Below, in pieces: positions 18,033 through 26,284 of a stretch of DNA of 64,000 bases. Position 1 is the first letter of the stretch; each line of letters begins with the position of its first letter. This DNA comes from a bacterium (GTDB lineage: Bacteria; Planctomycetota; Planctomycetia; Isosphaerales; Isosphaeraceae): assembly GCA_016125085.1 (NCBI GenBank), contig WGMM01000005.1:117189-181188 (forward strand), given 5' to 3'. The position numbers were made by a program, and so were the translations under genes. Below the pieces are notes generated by a model. The model did not search any database, was not told the origin of the DNA, and worked only from the letters and a program-made list of their open reading frames with translations.

Positions 18033-18410
18033 TCACTCGTTGAATTTGCTGATCCATGCCGCGAAGGTTTTGGCCTCTTCGTCCGAGAGTTCCGTCGTGG
18101 GAAACTCCATCGGATTGGTCACTTTGAGCGATCGCTGGGGTGGTACGGGCACCGTTCGGCCGCAATCGGGGCAGCGCCCGTGCGAAGGAAGAGGAATCTG
18201 GGAAATCACTTTCAGCCGGCGGCCGCAGGGGCAGAAGAAGCGGATGAAGCCATCCTGGCGACGTTCGGCTTCTTCTTTTCGATAATCAGGCTGCCGAACC
18301 TTGACGCGGATTTTCGAACCGCAACGGTGACACAACACCTTGACGGATTCCGAGCCGGGGGCCGGTTCGAAAAGCACGTAGTTGCCGCACCGGCACTTCA
18401 CGCGAGACAT
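18033..18410 (-). CDS. Double zinc-ribbon protein
   Basis: I place the start at the ATG at 18410, which has a strong GAGGGG ribosome binding site 8 bases upstream; the frame is open further to 18551 but that part lacks such a site. The 125-residue product has two zinc-ribbon units: Cys6/Cys8 with Cys27/Cys30, and Cys60/Cys62 with Cys80/Cys83. The linker is basic. The tail (96-125) is acidic and helical. Such small ribbons bind zinc and often bind nucleic acid or proteins; function unknown. It is convergent with the thioredoxin-like gene and divergent from larE. Confidence 0.65.
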   Translation of the reverse strand: MSRVKCRCGNYVLFEPAPGSESVKVLCHRCGSKIRVKVRQPDYRKEEAERRQDGFIRFFCPCGRRLKVISQIPLPSHGRCPDCGRTVPVPPQRSLKVTNPMEFPTTELSDEEAKTFAAWISKFNE

Positions 18411-18641
18411 CGGTATTCCCCTCATCGGCGCTCCACCAAAAAAGACGCGGAATTTCTCTCTCTGGTGGCCGAATCTAGTACCGATTATCCCATATTTCTG
18501 GCCGCCGGACAAAATGTGGCGAGAAAGCGACACGTCGCCCTGTTTTGCCAATCGCGGGCGAATCTGGAATAATGAATGACCCGAGGTATTCGAACCGGTC
18601 CGAAGTCAGAACATTGCCAGCCGAATTCAGGAACCGAACTG

Positions 18642-19520
18642 ATGCACGAACGAATTTGGGCTGATGCCTCGCTGCAAAAAAAGCGTGAGGAACTCGTCGA
18701 GAAGATCAGGTCGTTCGGGCAAGTCGCCGTCGCCTTCTCGGGCGGCGTGGACAGCACCGTCGTCGCCCAGGCGGCATTCGAAGCCCTGGGAGATGGCGCG
18801 ATCGCCGTCACCGCCGTGTCGGACAGTCTCGCTTCGGGCGAGCTGGAAGAGTGCCTCGAACTTGTCCGCAAGATCGGCATCCGGCATCGCATCATCCGCA
18901 CCGAGGAATTCGCGGACCCGAACTATCTGCGGAACAATCCTGACCGCTGCTATTTCTGCAAGAGCGAACTCTACGGCCGCCTTTCCGACATGCTGCCGCA
19001 CCTCGCCGTCGAAGTGATCCTCTCCGGCGCGAACATGGACGACGCTGGCGACCACCGCCCCGGCATGAAGGCCGCCGCGGAAAACGGCGTTCGGCACCCC
19101 CTTCAGGAGTGCGGGCTCAGCAAAGCCGACGTCCGCGAACTGGCAAAAGGCTGGGATCTGCCGACCTGGGACAAACCTGCGACTCCGTGCCTTTCCAGCC
19201 GTATCGCCTACGGCGAGGAAGTGACCCCGGAACGGGTCCGCATGATCGACGAAGCCGAGCATTGGCTCCGCGAAAAAGGCCTGAGGATTTGCCGGGTGCG
19301 TTACCACAAGGGCGACCTCGCCCGGGTGGAAGTGCCGCTGGATGAGTTGCCCGGCTTCGCGGCGCCCGGGGTTCGCGACGAACTCGTCAGCGTTTTCCGC
19401 AAACTCGGGTTCAAGTACGTCACGCTCGACCTTGAAGGCTTCCGCTCCGGCTCGAACAATGCCGTCGTTCCCGGCGATCTGCTGCAGATCCCGAGCCGAA
19501 TCCTGAACGTCAACAGGTAA
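18642..19520 (+). CDS. larE: ATP-dependent sulfur transferase LarE (nickel-pincer cofactor synthesis)
   Basis: The ATG at 18642 has an AGGAA ribosome binding site; the frame also has an ATG at 18576, which would add 22 residues without known homology. The 292-residue product is a PP-loop enzyme with SGGVDS at 33-38. LarE puts sulfur on the pyridinium dicarboxylate precursor of the nickel-pincer cofactor of lactate racemase and relatives. Cys183 (TPCLSSR) matches the conserved cysteine, and Cys103/Cys106 (CYFC) give the three-cysteine set reported for iron-sulfur-cluster versions of LarE. No larA, larB or larC is in the window. Nearby at 21525 is a NicO-family transporter, which may be relevant to nickel supply. 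Confidence 0.85.
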   Translation: MHERIWADASLQKKREELVEKIRSFGQVAVAFSGGVDSTVVAQAAFEALGDGAIAVTAVSDSLASGELEECLELVRKIGIRHRIIRTEEFADPNYLRNNPDRCYFCKSELYGRLSDMLPHLAVEVILSGANMDDAGDHRPGMKAAAENGVRHPLQECGLSKADVRELAKGWDLPTWDKPATPCLSSRIAYGEEVTPERVRMIDEAEHWLREKGLRICRVRYHKGDLARVEVPLDELPGFAAPGVRDELVSVFRKLGFKYVTLDLEGFRSGSNNAVVPGDLLQIPSRILNVNR

Positions 19521-19643
19521 TGCCAGTGTCCCAGCCGGGATCTGGCCCGCTTCGACACTCCGTAAGATCGATAGCCCTCCGGCGTTTTCGCGTCAGGACA
19601 TGTTCCTGCCGCACCGTCTGACTCACGCTCTCCAAGAAGTTCC

Positions 19644-20978
19644 ATGCACGAAAAAACCGCTCCGACACCGGCGATAAGCAGGCCCGATTATCGGCTCGAT
19701 GCCAGCGAAGCCGCCTTCGAAAAGGCCTGCAAAGTCATTCCCGGCGGCGTGAACAGCCCGGCGCGGGCGTTCGGAGCCGTCGGCGGCAAACCGCCCTTCA
19801 TGAAACGTGCCGAAGGGGCGTATCTCTGGGACATCGACGGTCACCAGTACATCGATTACATCGGCTCCTGGGGCCCGATGATCCTGGGTCACAGGCACCC
19901 GCGCGTGATCGCCGCCGTGACCGACGCCATGAACGACGGCACCTCCTTCGGCGCACCGACCGAGCGTGAAGCCGAAATCGCCGAACTGGTCGCCGAAGTC
20001 GTTCCGTCCGTGCAAATGTGCCGGTTCGTTTCGAGCGGCACCGAAGCTGCCATGTCGGCCGTGCGTCTGGCTCGTGGAATCACGGGCCGCGACAAAATCG
20101 TGAAGATGACGGGCCATTATCATGGCCACGTTGACGCTCTCCTGGTGCAGGCCGGGTCAGCGGCGACGACGCTCGGCACACCCAACAGCCCTGGCGTCAC
20201 GCCCGGTGCAGTCGCCGACACGCTCCTGTGTCCGTTCAACGACATCGAAGCCCTGCGAACGCTTTTCCAGCAACATCCGGGGCAGATCGCGGCCGTGCTC
20301 CTCGAACCGGTCGCCGGAAATATGGGCCTGGTGCCGCCCCGGCCTGGTTATCTTGAAGCGATCCGCGAACTGACGGAAAAGTCGGGCACCGTTCTGCTTT
20401 TTGACGAAGTCATGACCGGTTTTCGACTTGCCCTGGGCGGTGCTCAGGCGCTTTACGGCATCACGCCCGATCTTTCGGCTTTCGGCAAAATCATCGGCGG
20501 GGGCCTGCCCGCGGCGGCTTATGGCGGATCACGCCCGGCCATGGAGCATGTCAGCCCCGCAGGCAAGATCTTTCAGGCCGGCACCCTTTCCGGCAATCCG
20601 CTGGCGATGGCCGCCGGCATGGAAACGATCCGCGTTCTGCGCGACGATTCACCCTACGAGTATCTGGAATCGATCACCGCGCGGCTGGAAGACGGCCTGC
20701 GCCGCGTCTGTTCCGACCGCCGCGTTCCAGCCCAGGTTCAGCGGGTCGGCAGCATGATCACGCTGTTCTTCAACAATGCTCCGGTGTGGAATTACGAAGA
20801 CGCCAAGCGATCCGACCTCGCCCTGTTCGCCCGGTTTTTCTGGGAGATGCTGGCCCGGGGCGTCTATCTGCCATGCTCCCAGTTCGAAGCCGCTTTCGTC
20901 TCGGCAGCGCACACCGAATCGGATATCGATGCGACCATCGACGCCGCCGACGATGCCCTTAAGGCAATCCTCGCCTGA
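19644..20978 (+). CDS. hemL: Glutamate-1-semialdehyde 2,1-aminomutase
   Basis: A 444-residue class-III PLP-dependent aminomutase that turns glutamate-1-semialdehyde into 5-aminolevulinate, the C5 route to tetrapyrroles and haem. Typical motifs are VIPGGVNSPAR near the start, the GTEAAMSAVRLAR stretch, LFDEVMTGFR, and the PLP lysine Lys282 in FGKIIGGG. The length agrees with the family. The start is an ATG behind AAGAAG. It follows larE by 123 bp; the order does not suggest a shared pathway. Confidence 0.95.
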   Translation: MHEKTAPTPAISRPDYRLDASEAAFEKACKVIPGGVNSPARAFGAVGGKPPFMKRAEGAYLWDIDGHQYIDYIGSWGPMILGHRHPRVIAAVTDAMNDGTSFGAPTEREAEIAELVAEVVPSVQMCRFVSSGTEAAMSAVRLARGITGRDKIVKMTGHYHGHVDALLVQAGSAATTLGTPNSPGVTPGAVADTLLCPFNDIEALRTLFQQHPGQIAAVLLEPVAGNMGLVPPRPGYLEAIRELTEKSGTVLLFDEVMTGFRLALGGAQALYGITPDLSAFGKIIGGGLPAAAYGGSRPAMEHVSPAGKIFQAGTLSGNPLAMAAGMETIRVLRDDSPYEYLESITARLEDGLRRVCSDRRVPAQVQRVGSMITLFFNNAPVWNYEDAKRSDLALFARFFWEMLARGVYLPCSQFEAAFVSAAHTESDIDATIDAADDALKAILA

Positions 20979-21010
20979 GACCGGTGCGCGAAAAATCATC
21001 GATCGACGCG

Positions 21011-21031
21011 ATATCGAATCGATTTCGATAT
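21011..21031. terminator. Small AT-rich hairpin after hemL
   Basis: A perfect 8-bp stem (ATATCGAA / TTCGATAT) with a 5-base loop lies 33 bp after the hemL stop. No T-tract follows, so this is only a weak candidate terminator. Confidence 0.25.
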
Positions 21032-21141
21032 TGGCGCAAATGTTGCTATATTTCAGAATAGGGGGACGCGCGACTCTCTGCCTGACCGTTTTCGACATCA
21101 CCACGGATACGACACTTGTCCTGAACCGCTACTGACTCGTC

Positions 21142-21528
21142 ATGGCCAGATCCGTACACAAGACGATTCTGATTACCGACGTGGACGAAAGCTCCCGCGA
21201 ACAGCTGCGTGAAGTTTTCGAGCCCGCGGGGTTTCGGACGCTGCTCGCGGGCAGCGGCGAGGAAGCCCTGCATTTGAGCAGCCAGCATGAAGTGCATGTC
21301 GCGGTTTTCGACATGTACCTGCCCCGTCTCAGCGGGCTGGAGACTGTCGAACTTGCCCGCAAAACTCGCGGGCTCTGGATTCCGACGATCCTCGTCACTT
21401 CCCAGCACAGCGACCGCCTCCTGAGCCTGGCCCTGAAAGCCCGGGTTCAGTGCGTACTCAACAAACCGGTCGACAAGCCGCTGGCAATTCGCACCGTGAA
21501 CCGAATCCTCGAAAAATTTTACCGATGA
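21142..21528 (+). CDS. Single-domain response regulator
   Basis: A 128-residue CheY-like receiver with no output domain. The phosphorylation site is Asp57 (VFDMYLP); the acidic pair is at 13 and 15, the switch Ser is at 87 (LVTS) and the conserved Lys is 108 (NKPVDK). No histidine kinase lies in the window, so its partner is unknown. Its stop overlaps the start of the next gene (ATGA), and the two are probably translated together. Confidence 0.9.
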   Translation: MARSVHKTILITDVDESSREQLREVFEPAGFRTLLAGSGEEALHLSSQHEVHVAVFDMYLPRLSGLETVELARKTRGLWIPTILVTSQHSDRLLSLALKARVQCVLNKPVDKPLAIRTVNRILEKFYR

Positions 21529-22901
21529 AGCCCGGGCCGCTCCTTTGCGGCATCGTATCGCTCGTATTCGTAGCTTTCGCTCCGGTCGTTGCGTTTTCGC
21601 ACGACCTGCCGAAGCAGCGTGTCGACAGAACCGTTCAGCTTCGATTCGCGCCTGGCCGCCTGATCGTCGATTACACGCTCGAACTTGACGACACGACGAT
21701 CGCCCGCGACTTGAAACGGCTGCGTAACGCTGAAGAACTGCCGCCCGACCCGGACGAGTGGCTGGACCAGTACGGGCGCCTGGTCGCTCCGCAGATCGCT
21801 TCGGCACTGAAGATTGACTTTCCCGAAGGCCAGCCCGCGCCTGAATGGAAAGTCGATGCGATCGAACGCCGCCGCGAAATCCATACGATCTACGCGTTCC
21901 GTTTCCGGATCGATCCGAACCTGCCTGGCAGATATCGCTTTCGGGACACCAATTTCGGCACCAGCGACGGCGTCAGCCGTCTGGGAGTCGAAGCCGAACC
22001 GGGCACGATTCTGAAAAGCGATGGCGAATATCCCGCCTCAGCCGCTTCCGAACCTTACCGGCCTGTCTGGATGCTCGACGAACCGGCCCTGCGCAAAACC
22101 GTGGAATGGACCGGCACCGTCGAATGGCCGAAATCGAGGCCCGACGAAATCGCCCGGCCCTCAGACGAAATTGATCCGTCCTCAATCGCCGAATCTCAGC
22201 CAGAAGGTCGATTTCGGGGGATGCGTCTCGGGATCTTCAGCGCGATCATCCTGGGCATGCTGCACACGCTTCAACCTGGCCATGGAAAGACTCTTCTCGC
22301 TGCTGCTGCGCTCACGGGAGACCGGCGCAAACGTCAGGGCCTGGCGATCGTCGCAGGCTGGGTGGGCAGCCATTTCGCCGTGATTTTCTTACTGGCGGCA
22401 CTCTCGCTCATATTGTCCGACACATCACTTCTGACCATTTCGGCATCGCTGAAAAAAATCGCCGGTTTTCTCATCGCATGCCCCGCGGCCTACAGGCTCG
22501 GAGAGCGTATCCGGTCGTTCACAGCAAGTTCGAACCGGAGCGAGGCTGAGAACGTCCGGGAAACCACGAATTCGGCCCCGGCTCCGCATGCCGCGCCATC
22601 GAGCGGCCTGATCACCGGAATCACCGCGGGGCTGATCCCGTGCTGGGAAGCGATCGGCCTGCTGCTGCTGGGAATCGCCGCCGGACACGTCATCACAGGC
22701 CTGGGTCTTGTGGCGGCCTTCATGGCAGGCAGCCTGGTCGTGGTGGCCGTATCGATGCGTGCTATTCGCCTGATTTCTCCGATTCTCGACCCGAATCTGC
22801 GGTCTGGGCAATTTCTCATGATAGGCTTGGATATGGTCGTGCTCGCGACAGGTGCGAACCTGCTTCTGGCCAGCGCGTTTTGGCAGCCGTTTCGCTCATG
22901 A
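21525..22901 (+). CDS. NicO-family nickel/cobalt transporter with N-terminal periplasmic domain
   Basis: The start is the ATG at 21525 that overlaps the response-regulator stop. The 458-residue product begins with a signal peptide (residues 1-25), then a beta-rich domain of about 200 residues expected outside the membrane, then a NicO/RcnA-like permease. The first permease segment has the metal-binding style HTLQPGHGK; the second half has GLIPCWEAI, matching the usual GLxPCxxAL repeat. Between them is a short polar loop. Such proteins move nickel or cobalt, in or out. The ATGA link to a receiver and the nearby larE are context, not proof of direction or metal. Confidence 0.82.
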   Translation: MKPGPLLCGIVSLVFVAFAPVVAFSHDLPKQRVDRTVQLRFAPGRLIVDYTLELDDTTIARDLKRLRNAEELPPDPDEWLDQYGRLVAPQIASALKIDFPEGQPAPEWKVDAIERRREIHTIYAFRFRIDPNLPGRYRFRDTNFGTSDGVSRLGVEAEPGTILKSDGEYPASAASEPYRPVWMLDEPALRKTVEWTGTVEWPKSRPDEIARPSDEIDPSSIAESQPEGRFRGMRLGIFSAIILGMLHTLQPGHGKTLLAAAALTGDRRKRQGLAIVAGWVGSHFAVIFLLAALSLILSDTSLLTISASLKKIAGFLIACPAAYRLGERIRSFTASSNRSEAENVRETTNSAPAPHAAPSSGLITGITAGLIPCWEAIGLLLLGIAAGHVITGLGLVAAFMAGSLVVVAVSMRAIRLISPILDPNLRSGQFLMIGLDMVVLATGANLLLASAFWQPFRS

Positions 22902-22910
22902 GATTTCACC

Positions 22911-24095
22911 GTGGCTCGAATCGTCAAACTTGAGATCCGGCACATCCGTCTGGCTCTCAAGAAGAAAATCAAGCATGCTTCGCACGAGCGGAACGACAGT
23001 GAGAATGTCGTGACCGTCGTCCATCTCGATAACGGCTCGACAGGCTTAGGCGAAGGCGTTCCGCGGCCTTACGTCACCGGCGAAACCGTCGATTCGGCAC
23101 TCGAAGCACTGCAAAGCTGGCCACTTGCCTCGATCGTCGGCGATCCGGTCGATTTCGCCGGCGTGGTGCGTGCGCTCGACGCCTGGATGCCACAGGCAAG
23201 CCCAGATGACCCGCGAGCCATCGGCTCGAACGCAGCACGCTGCTCGGCCGAAATCGCCATCCTCGATGCCTATGCCCGACACTTCGGCGTTCCGATCGGC
23301 GATGCCCTGAATTTCAGTGCTGTTGCGGCCGACGTTCCGATCGGTGAGCCGGTGCCCGTCCGCTATTCCGGAGCGATCACGGCCGAAAATCCCTGGAAGG
23401 AACGCATTTCGGCGACGAAAATGCGGATCTGGGGCTTCAGGCAAGTGAAGGTGAAAGTCGGCATCCCCGGCGCCGATGAAGTCGCCCGCCTGCGCCGCAT
23501 TCGCCGCAGGCTGGGCAGCAAGTGCGATATTCGCCTGGATGCCAACGAAGCCTGGACACCCGCCGAATTCCGGGCGTGGTCCGAACGCCTTGCATTCTCG
23601 CAGCCTTCGGCCTATGAACAACCCGTGCCGCATGAAGCCATCGACGAACTCGGCAAGCCGGAATTCCGGCAGCCGTTTCCCGTGATTCTCGACGAATCCC
23701 TGTGCGGGCCGATCGACGCCGAAACCGCGATTCAGGGCGGATTCGGCGAAATCTTCAACATCAGGCTTTCGAAATGCGGTGGCGTGTTGCCGAGCCTCAG
23801 GCTTATCGCCACGGCGATACGCAACGGACGACGCTATGGGCTGGGTTGCCACCCGGGCGAATCGCCGATCCTGTCCGCCGCGGGAAGAGCTGTGGCGACT
23901 CGAGTCCGGGATCTCGTATTTCTCGAAGGTTCCTATGACCGGCACGTGCTGGCAGAACCTTTCGCAAAACAGGACATCACTTTCGGTTACGGTGGCAAGG
24001 CCAACCCGCTGGGCGGATCGGGCCTCGGGATCGAAATCGACATGGCCAAGCTCGACTCCGTGACGGTCCGCCGCAAGGACATCACCTATGCCTGA
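22911..24095 (+). CDS. Enolase-superfamily dipeptide epimerase-like enzyme
   Basis: A 394-residue muconate-lactonizing-enzyme-type barrel protein with GTG start, 9 bp after the transporter stop. The residue set is complete: Lys180-x-Lys182 (VKVKVG), metal ligands Asp210 (RLDANEAW), Glu236 (EQPVP) and Asp261 (ILDES), and Lys288 (RLSKCGG). This is the arrangement of L-Ala-D/L-Glu (dipeptide) epimerases, which epimerise cell-wall dipeptides; o-succinylbenzoate synthase and other relatives share the residues, so the substrate is not certain. Its end overlaps the next gene by 8 bp. Confidence 0.82.
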   Translation: MARIVKLEIRHIRLALKKKIKHASHERNDSENVVTVVHLDNGSTGLGEGVPRPYVTGETVDSALEALQSWPLASIVGDPVDFAGVVRALDAWMPQASPDDPRAIGSNAARCSAEIAILDAYARHFGVPIGDALNFSAVAADVPIGEPVPVRYSGAITAENPWKERISATKMRIWGFRQVKVKVGIPGADEVARLRRIRRRLGSKCDIRLDANEAWTPAEFRAWSERLAFSQPSAYEQPVPHEAIDELGKPEFRQPFPVILDESLCGPIDAETAIQGGFGEIFNIRLSKCGGVLPSLRLIATAIRNGRRYGLGCHPGESPILSAAGRAVATRVRDLVFLEGSYDRHVLAEPFAKQDITFGYGGKANPLGGSGLGIEIDMAKLDSVTVRRKDITYA

Positions 24096-24963
24096 TTGGA
24101 TCGAGGAAACCCGGACGCTCACGGCATCGGACGGTTATCCTCTTCATTGCCGTTTCTGGCGGCCGTCGAATGCGGCCATACAGGCCCGGATTCTCATCCT
24201 GCACGGGATTCAGTCACACGCCGGCTGGTACGAATCGCTTGGCCGTACTCTGGCGGAACACGGTATCGAAACCGCTATGCCCGACCGTCGCGGTTCAGGC
24301 GCGAACGCGAGCGATCGCGGGCACGCGCGTTCGCCTGGGCAGTTGCTCGAAGATATCGATATCGTCTACCGCTCATGGCGTGAATCGAGCGGAGATTCGA
24401 AGTTTAAGCCTTATCTGGGCGGGATCAGCTGGGGCGGCAAGCTGGCGGTCGCCTCGGCCGCGACACGCCCGGGCCAGTGGGCCGGGCTGTCGCTGATCGC
24501 ACCGGGCCTGTTCGCGAAAGTGCGTCCTCCATTCTCCATGCAGATTCGAATCGCTCTGGCCGCCTTGATCCGGCCGCGGAAGCAATTCCCGATCCCACTG
24601 GCAGATCCGGCCTTATTCACGTCCGACCCGCACTGGCAGAATTTCATCGCCACGGACGAACGGACCCTGCACAAAGCGAGTGCCCGGTTCTTCGTGACGA
24701 GTCGAATCTTCGACCTGCGGTTGCGGCGCTACGCCCGACGCCTCGGCTGCCCCGTCCTGCTGCAGCTCGCGGGCGCAGACCGAATCGTAAACAATGACAG
24801 AACCAAAGATTACATAAATAGTGCGAAAACCGCGAAGCCCACGATTCTCGAATACCCAGGCGCGCATCACACGCTGGAATTCGAAGCGGGCGAGGTTTCA
24901 CGGCGTTATGCCGAGGATCTGGCCAGGTGGATCAAGGAGAAAGCCATCACTTCGGCAGGATGA
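24088..24963 (+). CDS. Alpha/beta hydrolase, lysophospholipase-like
   Basis: A 291-residue cytoplasmic alpha/beta hydrolase. The nucleophile is Ser114 in GISWGG; a likely acid is Asp in GADRIV and the base His in GAHHTLEF near the end. The N-terminal half carries a typical oxyanion segment (LHGIQSHAG). It starts inside the 3' end of the epimerase gene, so the two are coupled. The last 17 bp overlap the 3' end of the minus-strand proB gene. Substrate unknown. Confidence 0.85.
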   Translation: MPDWIEETRTLTASDGYPLHCRFWRPSNAAIQARILILHGIQSHAGWYESLGRTLAEHGIETAMPDRRGSGANASDRGHARSPGQLLEDIDIVYRSWRESSGDSKFKPYLGGISWGGKLAVASAATRPGQWAGLSLIAPGLFAKVRPPFSMQIRIALAALIRPRKQFPIPLADPALFTSDPHWQNFIATDERTLHKASARFFVTSRIFDLRLRRYARRLGCPVLLQLAGADRIVNNDRTKDYINSAKTAKPTILEYPGAHHTLEFEAGEVSRRYAEDLARWIKEKAITSAG

Positions 24964-26092
24964 CGAGATTATCCCGGTGCACGACTTCGTCATACACGGC
25001 CGAGGATTCGAGCGCCTTGCGCAGCTGTTCCTTCTTGAGACCTTTGACGCGGCGGGCATCTGCGGAACCGTAATTGGCCAGGCCGCGGGCGAATTCTTCG
25101 CCAGCGAAGTCGGAAATAGCGACGACATCGCCCTTTTCGAAATCGCCTTCGATCTCGACGATGCCGATCGCCAGCAGGCTCCCGCCCTTGTTCACGAGAG
25201 CCGAAACCGCCCCGGAATCGACTCGAATGCGTCCCTTCGGTCGGGCGGTCAGACCGATCCAGCGCTGCCGAGCACCACGTGTCTGACCCTCGGCCAGGAT
25301 CAGCGTGCCGATCGGCTGGCATTCGAGAATCGATGTGAGTGGCCGTTCCCGCTTGCCGCTGGCGATAATGACCGAACCGCCGGAATGAGTCACGAGCCGG
25401 GCCGAAGCCAGTTTGCTGCCCATTCCGCCAGTGCCCAGGCTGCTGCGGCTGTCAGTCACGAGGGCAAGAGCTTCCTCGTCGAGACTCGTCAGCACGGGGA
25501 CGGGATCGCCGAAGCCGCCGCCGTCGGGCAACGGCTGGCAGAGGCCGTCGACGCTGGAAAGGATCACCAGCAATTCGGCCTGAACGAGGTTCGCGACCAT
25601 CGCGGCTAGACGGTCATTGTCGCCGAACTTGATCTCGTCGACGCTGACCGTGTCGTTTTCGTTGATGATCGGCACGGCCTGATATTCGAACAGGGTCGAA
25701 ATCGTATTGCGGACGTTCAGATATCGCGCACGGCTGTCGAAGTCGGAATGGGTCAGCAGAATCTGGGCGGCGTGATACCCCTTCGGCTTGAACGCTTCCT
25801 CATAGGCACGCATGAGATACGTCTGGCCGATCGCGGCGGCGGCCTGAATACCGGGCAAATCCTGCGGCCGCTTCTTGAGGCCCATCTGGCCCATGCCTGC
25901 ACCGACCGCTCCGGAACTGACGAGGATAACGCGTCGGCCCGTACGTTTGATCTCAACGATCTCTTCCGCGAGACTTTCGATGCGCCGATTGTCCAGCGTG
26001 CCGTCCGGGCTGGCGAGCACGTTCGAACCGACCTTCACGACCCAGGTGCGCGAACTGTGAATCACTTCGGCTCGCAGCAGACTCTCACACAT
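24947..26092 (-). CDS. proB: Glutamate 5-kinase
   Basis: A 381-residue enzyme that phosphorylates glutamate in the first step of proline synthesis. The amino-acid-kinase domain spans about 15-265 (VVKVGSNVL, VSSGAVGAG, INENDTVS, TGGMGSKL) and a PUA domain follows (about 285-370). The length agrees with the two-domain form. It lies 192 bp downstream of nuoN on the same strand; a separate promoter is likely but not visible. No proA is in the window. Confidence 0.95.
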   Translation of the reverse strand: MCESLLRAEVIHSSRTWVVKVGSNVLASPDGTLDNRRIESLAEEIVEIKRTGRRVILVSSGAVGAGMGQMGLKKRPQDLPGIQAAAAIGQTYLMRAYEEAFKPKGYHAAQILLTHSDFDSRARYLNVRNTISTLFEYQAVPIINENDTVSVDEIKFGDNDRLAAMVANLVQAELLVILSSVDGLCQPLPDGGGFGDPVPVLTSLDEEALALVTDSRSSLGTGGMGSKLASARLVTHSGGSVIIASGKRERPLTSILECQPIGTLILAEGQTRGARQRWIGLTARPKGRIRVDSGAVSALVNKGGSLLAIGIVEIEGDFEKGDVVAISDFAGEEFARGLANYGSADARRVKGLKKEQLRKALESSAVYDEVVHRDNLVILPK

Positions 26093-26284
26093 CGTGTGCA
26101 GTACCCGAGAGAACTTCGTCCGTATCCATGCGGCGGCCCACCGCCGTCGAGGCGTTCAATATAGCAGTTCCGCGAAGCGTGAGAATGCGAATCGGAAAGG
26201 TCGAGCGAGTCGGCCGTGTGCGAAATCGGTCGGTGAGCCGACGAAAGCCCGCAGGCAGTGCGAACCCGAATGTCACCTGCCGAC

